NCBI GenBank assembly: GCA_030068145.1
Contig: JAPJBO010000587.1
Coordinates: 80,609 to 144,608, forward strand
DNA from: Diplonema papillatum
Lineage: Eukaryota; Euglenozoa; Diplonemea; Diplonemida; Diplonemidae
Direction: 5' to 3'
Length of the DNA stretch: 64,000 nt
Shown: in pieces, positions 60,579 to 64,000 of the stretch
How positions within the stretch are numbered: the first letter of the stretch is position 1
Layout of the letters: the number at the start of each line of letters is the position of its first letter
The notes under the pieces: model-generated
The model's database searches: none
Told to the model about the DNA's origin: nothing
Seen by the model: only the letters and a program-made list of their open reading frames with translations
Made by a program: the position numbers and the translations under genes

Positions 60579-62497
60579 TCACACCCACCACCCCCTTGCC
60601 TCTGCTGTACCTATCTGATAACATGATACAGAGTGAAAATACGTATTTGCCTCACAACGAGACTATCTAGCGATAAGATAAGATAAGCCAGCCTGAGTGA
60701 AGTGTTTCATTGTGACGATGACAACACTAAACCGGCGGCATTTGATTGAAACTTTTCAACGTGTTTCTGCTCTCAAACGAGGAGAAAAAAACCACCAAGA
60801 AGAAAAAATATGCTCACTAGCTTCTCAGCTGTCCACGCTGAAAATGCTTGTGGCAAACGAACCGGGGATAGCACTGTCAAGGTGCTTCTGGTTCAGCTTC
60901 TTTGTCAAGTCAACTGACGATTGTCTTTTTTACCGACTAGGTACTCTAGTTTCCCACGGGGACCAGTTCCCTACTCTTGCCTACCAGGTAATTCCTCTCC
61001 CGTTATTAGTTGATGGTTTGCTTGTCCAAAGGAAAGGGCCCTGTATTGAACACAGCACTTGAAGATCAATCGGCACACTCCAAGGAACCCTTGTAGTTTC
61101 GGTTGTCTTCAGTCGGTTCTCTCGGAGCTTCTTTCTTTGCTTTACTGCACATGCTCTTGATAGCGTCGAAGTTCTTCATTCTTCATTTGTTCCTGGACCA
61201 CGCCACAAGACCGGACCAGAGGCTTTAGGGGGGGAGCTGGGTAGATGAATATGGGGTCGTGTCTTTGGGTACAACACGACGTTTTGCCAGGAAAATGCTT
61301 GGTCACAGGCCCTAGTAAGTTCGAACGCAGACCTCGGCGTTAGTTTCTTCGTATTTCGATTCGAGCGGTTACCGCTCATACCACACAACGTTTGGGAGAC
61401 AATGTATCCTACCCAGATGCAAGGAACTAGTTGCAGGAGTTGTTTAAAGTATGGACGTCGAAACGTTCGACAGGCCTGTGGTAGGGTCAAACTGGCTGAC
61501 AGCATTCCCCACGTTAGGGACGTGCAGTATTGAGTTCTTTAAGTACAAGTGCCATCAAGGCAGGCGAGCACTGGTGTAACTTTATGACGTCGTTCGTCGG
61601 GAGAGTCAACGATGATGAGGATGAGGTCAAACTGGTCATTTCCGAGTCAAGTTCTATTCCCGCTCGCTTTCGCGGTGCGGACTTTTCCGGGCCGTTTTGG
61701 CTGTTTCCGGGTCGACGATGGGGAAGAGGTCAGACACTTCATTTCCTGATTGAGCGTCGAGTTGCTCGCGGCCTGCCGCGATCGCTTCGATCTTCGTGGC
61801 TTCCCTGTCGGGGATACGGGCTTCGAGGACTCTTGCAGAGGTTGCTACTGACCCCTCCTGGGAGGCGCGTCTCTGAGCTCCGCCGGCTGGCGTGCGAGGG
61901 TGGGTTGATTGAGCGGGGATGATATTCCCCGTTGATGTCGTCTTGGGCGACGGTGATGATGATGATGATGGAGGCGAGGAGGTCAACTCCGAGTTCGGAG
62001 TTGGTGAGCTGGTGAGGTCCAGCGCCGTCCCCGTGCGTTGCCGCGTCGCTGCTTTCTTGGCCGGCGCTTCGATCCCTGTCTGCTCCCGTCGGCTAGGGTG
62101 GTCGGTCGCGGGGAATTTGCTGTGGGATCGTGGCTCATGTAGCACGCACAAAAGGAGGGAAAACTCGTTCAGTAGTCATTCATGAATCAACCGAATCCAT
62201 GAGACATGGTAACTTGCGAGGTGGAAGAGTCTCACCAAGGTTGGAGAAACAACCCCGTGAAGTCACTTCGGGGGAAAGGGAGGGTGGGCAACTTTCCAAC
62301 GGTTTGCAAGGAGAACAACCCACTACCTGTGTTGTTCGTACGTGCAGTTCCGCACCTCCTCTGTACTTCCAGAGAATCGGGGGCAGGCGATGCTCTTTCT
62401 TTTTGAGGACTTTCATGAACAAACAACAGGTTCAATAATCCTACCTCTATCCTACTTGTATCAAAAAGGAAAGAGAGAAGCGCCTGCTTGTGCGACC
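60579..62497. other. Intergenic region between BiP-3 and BiP-4
   Basis: The first ~150 bases resemble the BiP-1 3' flank. 61528-61576 is the reverse complement of the 48-bp insertion at 38279. 61654-62148 has a minus-strand frame of ~165 codons, Ser/Thr/Pro-rich, without an ATG start, which I do not call. ATGATGATGATGATGG at 61951-61966 is a microsatellite. AG at 62428-62429 with GTTCAATAATCCTACC is the BiP-type leader acceptor. Confidence 0.45.
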
Positions 62498-64000
62498 ATG
62501 ATGCGAGCCAGCCTGTATGTGTGCCTTGCGGCACTGGCCATGACTGCGCGTGCAGACAAAGAAGGCGGCGGCAGCAAGGTTGAAGGCCCCGTGATTGGTA
62601 TCGACTTGGGTACCACGTACTCTGTGGTCGGCGTGTGGCAGAACGGACAAGTCGAGATCATCGCCAACGAGATGGGTAACCGTATCACGCCGTCCGTTGT
62701 TGCGTTCACCGAGACGGAGCGACTGATCGGCGACGGTGCTAAGAACCAAATGACACTGAACCCCGAGAACACCGTCTACACCATCAAGCGTCTCATCGGC
62801 CGCAAGTACACTGACAAGGTATGTTCTTCCATCCCCCCCTTTTTTCCTTCGTCGGATGGTTCGTTTGTAACGCCATACCTGAAGCAGCGCCTTGACGCAA
62901 CGAATTGACACGCGCAAGGAGTGTATTGAGGTACCAAAGTACTCGAGACGGCTCAATTTTATACTCGTTTCTCTTCCTCCCTGTCCGGTGAAACGATTTC
63001 TCTTGCAACACAGTCCGTCCAAAGCGACAAGAAGCTGCTGTCGTACAACATTGTGTCTGGTCCGGACAGCAAGCCTTTGGTTCAAGTGATGTACAAAGGC
63101 GAGAAGAAGACGTACACCTCTGAGGAAGTGTCAGCGATGGTGCTCGGGAAGATGAAGGACATCGCCGAAGAGTTCCTGGGCAAGAACGTGAAGAACGCCG
63201 TGGTGACGGTGCCTGCGTACTTCAACGACGCTCAGCGTCAGTCGACTAAGGATGCCGGCACGATCGCTGGATTGAACGTGGTGCGTATCATCAACGAGCC
63301 GACGGCGGCTGCCATTGCTTACGGACTTGACAAGAAGGCCCAAGGCGAGAAGAACATCTTGGTGTTCGACTTGGGTGGTGGTACGTTCGATGTCTCGCTT
63401 CTGCAGATCGACGACGGGTTCTTTGAGGTTGTTGCCACCAACGGTGACACGCACTTGGGTGGTGAGGACTTCGACAACAGAATGGTATGCTTACAGCGGC
63501 AGCTTATCTTCTAAAAAACAAACAGAAACAATTTGCGCCCGTAACAGCTGGAACGATGCCGTGCCTGAATATCCGCACGACGTACCCTTTGTTCAGTGGG
63601 AGTTGAGATTCTCCGTCAAGATGCTAGCCGCCGCCATAGGGCGGGCTATTGCCAAAAGAGCCCGCGAAACAACGTGTCAACACACGCCTGCCAGGCGGTC
63701 GCGGCCGCCAGTCAGAACGCCCCCGGCTGCGCCACCATCGGTGCAACAATCATCTTTGACAGGGCCACGGCTCGCTCCGCGCCCACGGCGCAACGACTTA
63801 CGCCCGCCGTAGTAGTACGGGATAGTAGTGGGGCGACCGGATACTCCTCGGAGAGATGGTCCCTGCATTCTAACTCGTCTCTCTCTCTTTTCTATTACTC
63901 CGTGCCGTAATGAGATACGAGCCTGCAATAAAGCCGCCGGAACATTACAGTTTCGGGCACGTAAGGGGTATTGCTGGCGGCGCGTGAGCCGGAAACTCCC
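62498..64000 (+). CDS. BiP: BiP-4, ER-lumenal HSP70 chaperone (partial, exons 1 and 2 only)
   Basis: Exon 1 62498-62818 and exon 2 63014-63484 are complete; intron 1 is 195 bp. Intron 2 begins at 63485 and continues past the window end, so exon 3 (~396 residues) is unseen. Encoded residues 1-264 carry the signal peptide ([19 protein letters not shown]), [10 protein letters not shown] and [14 protein letters not shown]. Differences from the other copies are [12 protein letters not shown] after the signal peptide and [11 protein letters not shown] where the others have [22 protein letters not shown] groups it with BiP-3. Nothing suggests inactivation in the visible part. Confidence 0.93.
63528..63885 (+). 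repeat. Diverged relative of the 390-bp intronic element, in BiP-4 intron 2
   Basis: Aligns with 58209-58571. One frame is open throughout and reads [34 protein letters not shown], an Arg/Pro-rich middle and RRNDLRPP before the same TAG. Codons differ chiefly at third positions or by conservative changes. The 3' part (CTTACGCCCGCCGTAGTAGT, GGAGAGATGGTCCCTGCATT, CTAACTCGTCTCTCTCTC) is the best conserved at the DNA level. No ATG precedes the matching region here. Confidence 0.75.

Noticed and set aside
61654-62151. 165-codon minus-strand frame between BiP-3 and BiP-4
   Set aside because: Low-complexity Ser/Thr/Pro-rich, no ATG start, no homologue recognised.
1-64000. Trypanosomatid origin
   Set aside because: BiP would then have no introns and end in MDDL; here it has two GT-AG introns and ends in DEDEL, so another euglenozoan branch fits better.
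1-64000. Spliced-leader RNA genes, snRNA genes or intact tRNA genes
   Set aside because: No sequence I could recognise as such on reading both strands; the only tRNA-like text (56017-56081) does not fold properly.

Overview
The window reads as nuclear DNA of a microbial eukaryote, most probably a euglenozoan outside the kinetoplastids (a diplonemid or euglenid). Three things point that way. (1) The four BiP genes read very much like the kinetoplastid BiP I remember (for example [53 protein letters not shown]), yet each is split by two ordinary GT-AG introns, which trypanosomatid BiP genes lack. (2) A stray piece of 18S rRNA near 50.5-50.87 kb has an unusual core (TAGTCCACTGCTGTAAACGATG-like, and GACGGAAT after the universal GGAATTGACGG). 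(3) A 200-residue, four-helix membrane protein has the size and topology of amastins. This placement comes from memory of families, not from a search.

Layout. 1-7.9 kb: decayed and repetitive DNA (a broken copy of the tetraspan gene, two copies of a GTTGACTACCA satellite block, an 88-bp satellite). 7.9-15 kb: a cluster of DNA transposons recognised by their ends: a 2.37-kb element with TAA duplications, a 796-bp Mutator-like element with a 9-bp duplication, a fold-back element full of GCGAGTC motifs, and a 180-bp MITE whose empty site is preserved next door. The intact tetraspan gene (11853-12455) sits among them. 15-27 kb: a mosaic of short dispersed repeats with one plausible small gene (19139-19726). 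27.5-34.3 kb: a Penelope-like retroelement with one uninterrupted long frame in which an N-terminal GIY-YIG endonuclease and a reverse transcriptase are fused to a ubiquitin-specific protease and a C2H2 finger. 34.4-38.8 kb: more repeat mosaic. 38.8-64 kb: four direct BiP copies (the fourth cut by the window end) spaced 4-8 kb apart. Between copies 1 and 2 lie a 63-bp satellite and relics of a Cys/His-rich family; between copies 2 and 3 lies a zinc-finger gene (51663-53096) preceded by partial copies of its own 5' end, one of which carries the 18S rRNA fragment.

How it fits together. The host genes with an assignable role are the BiP copies (ER HSP70 chaperone, -DEDEL tail). Their exons are kept nearly identical while introns and flanks diverge and collect insertions, the usual sign of gene conversion or recent amplification. 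A 390-bp insertion in BiP-3 intron 1, with a diverged relative in BiP-4 intron 2, carries a frame that appears conserved at the protein level. Much of the remainder is transposon-derived or satellite DNA. The most novel item is the retroelement with a complete USP domain.
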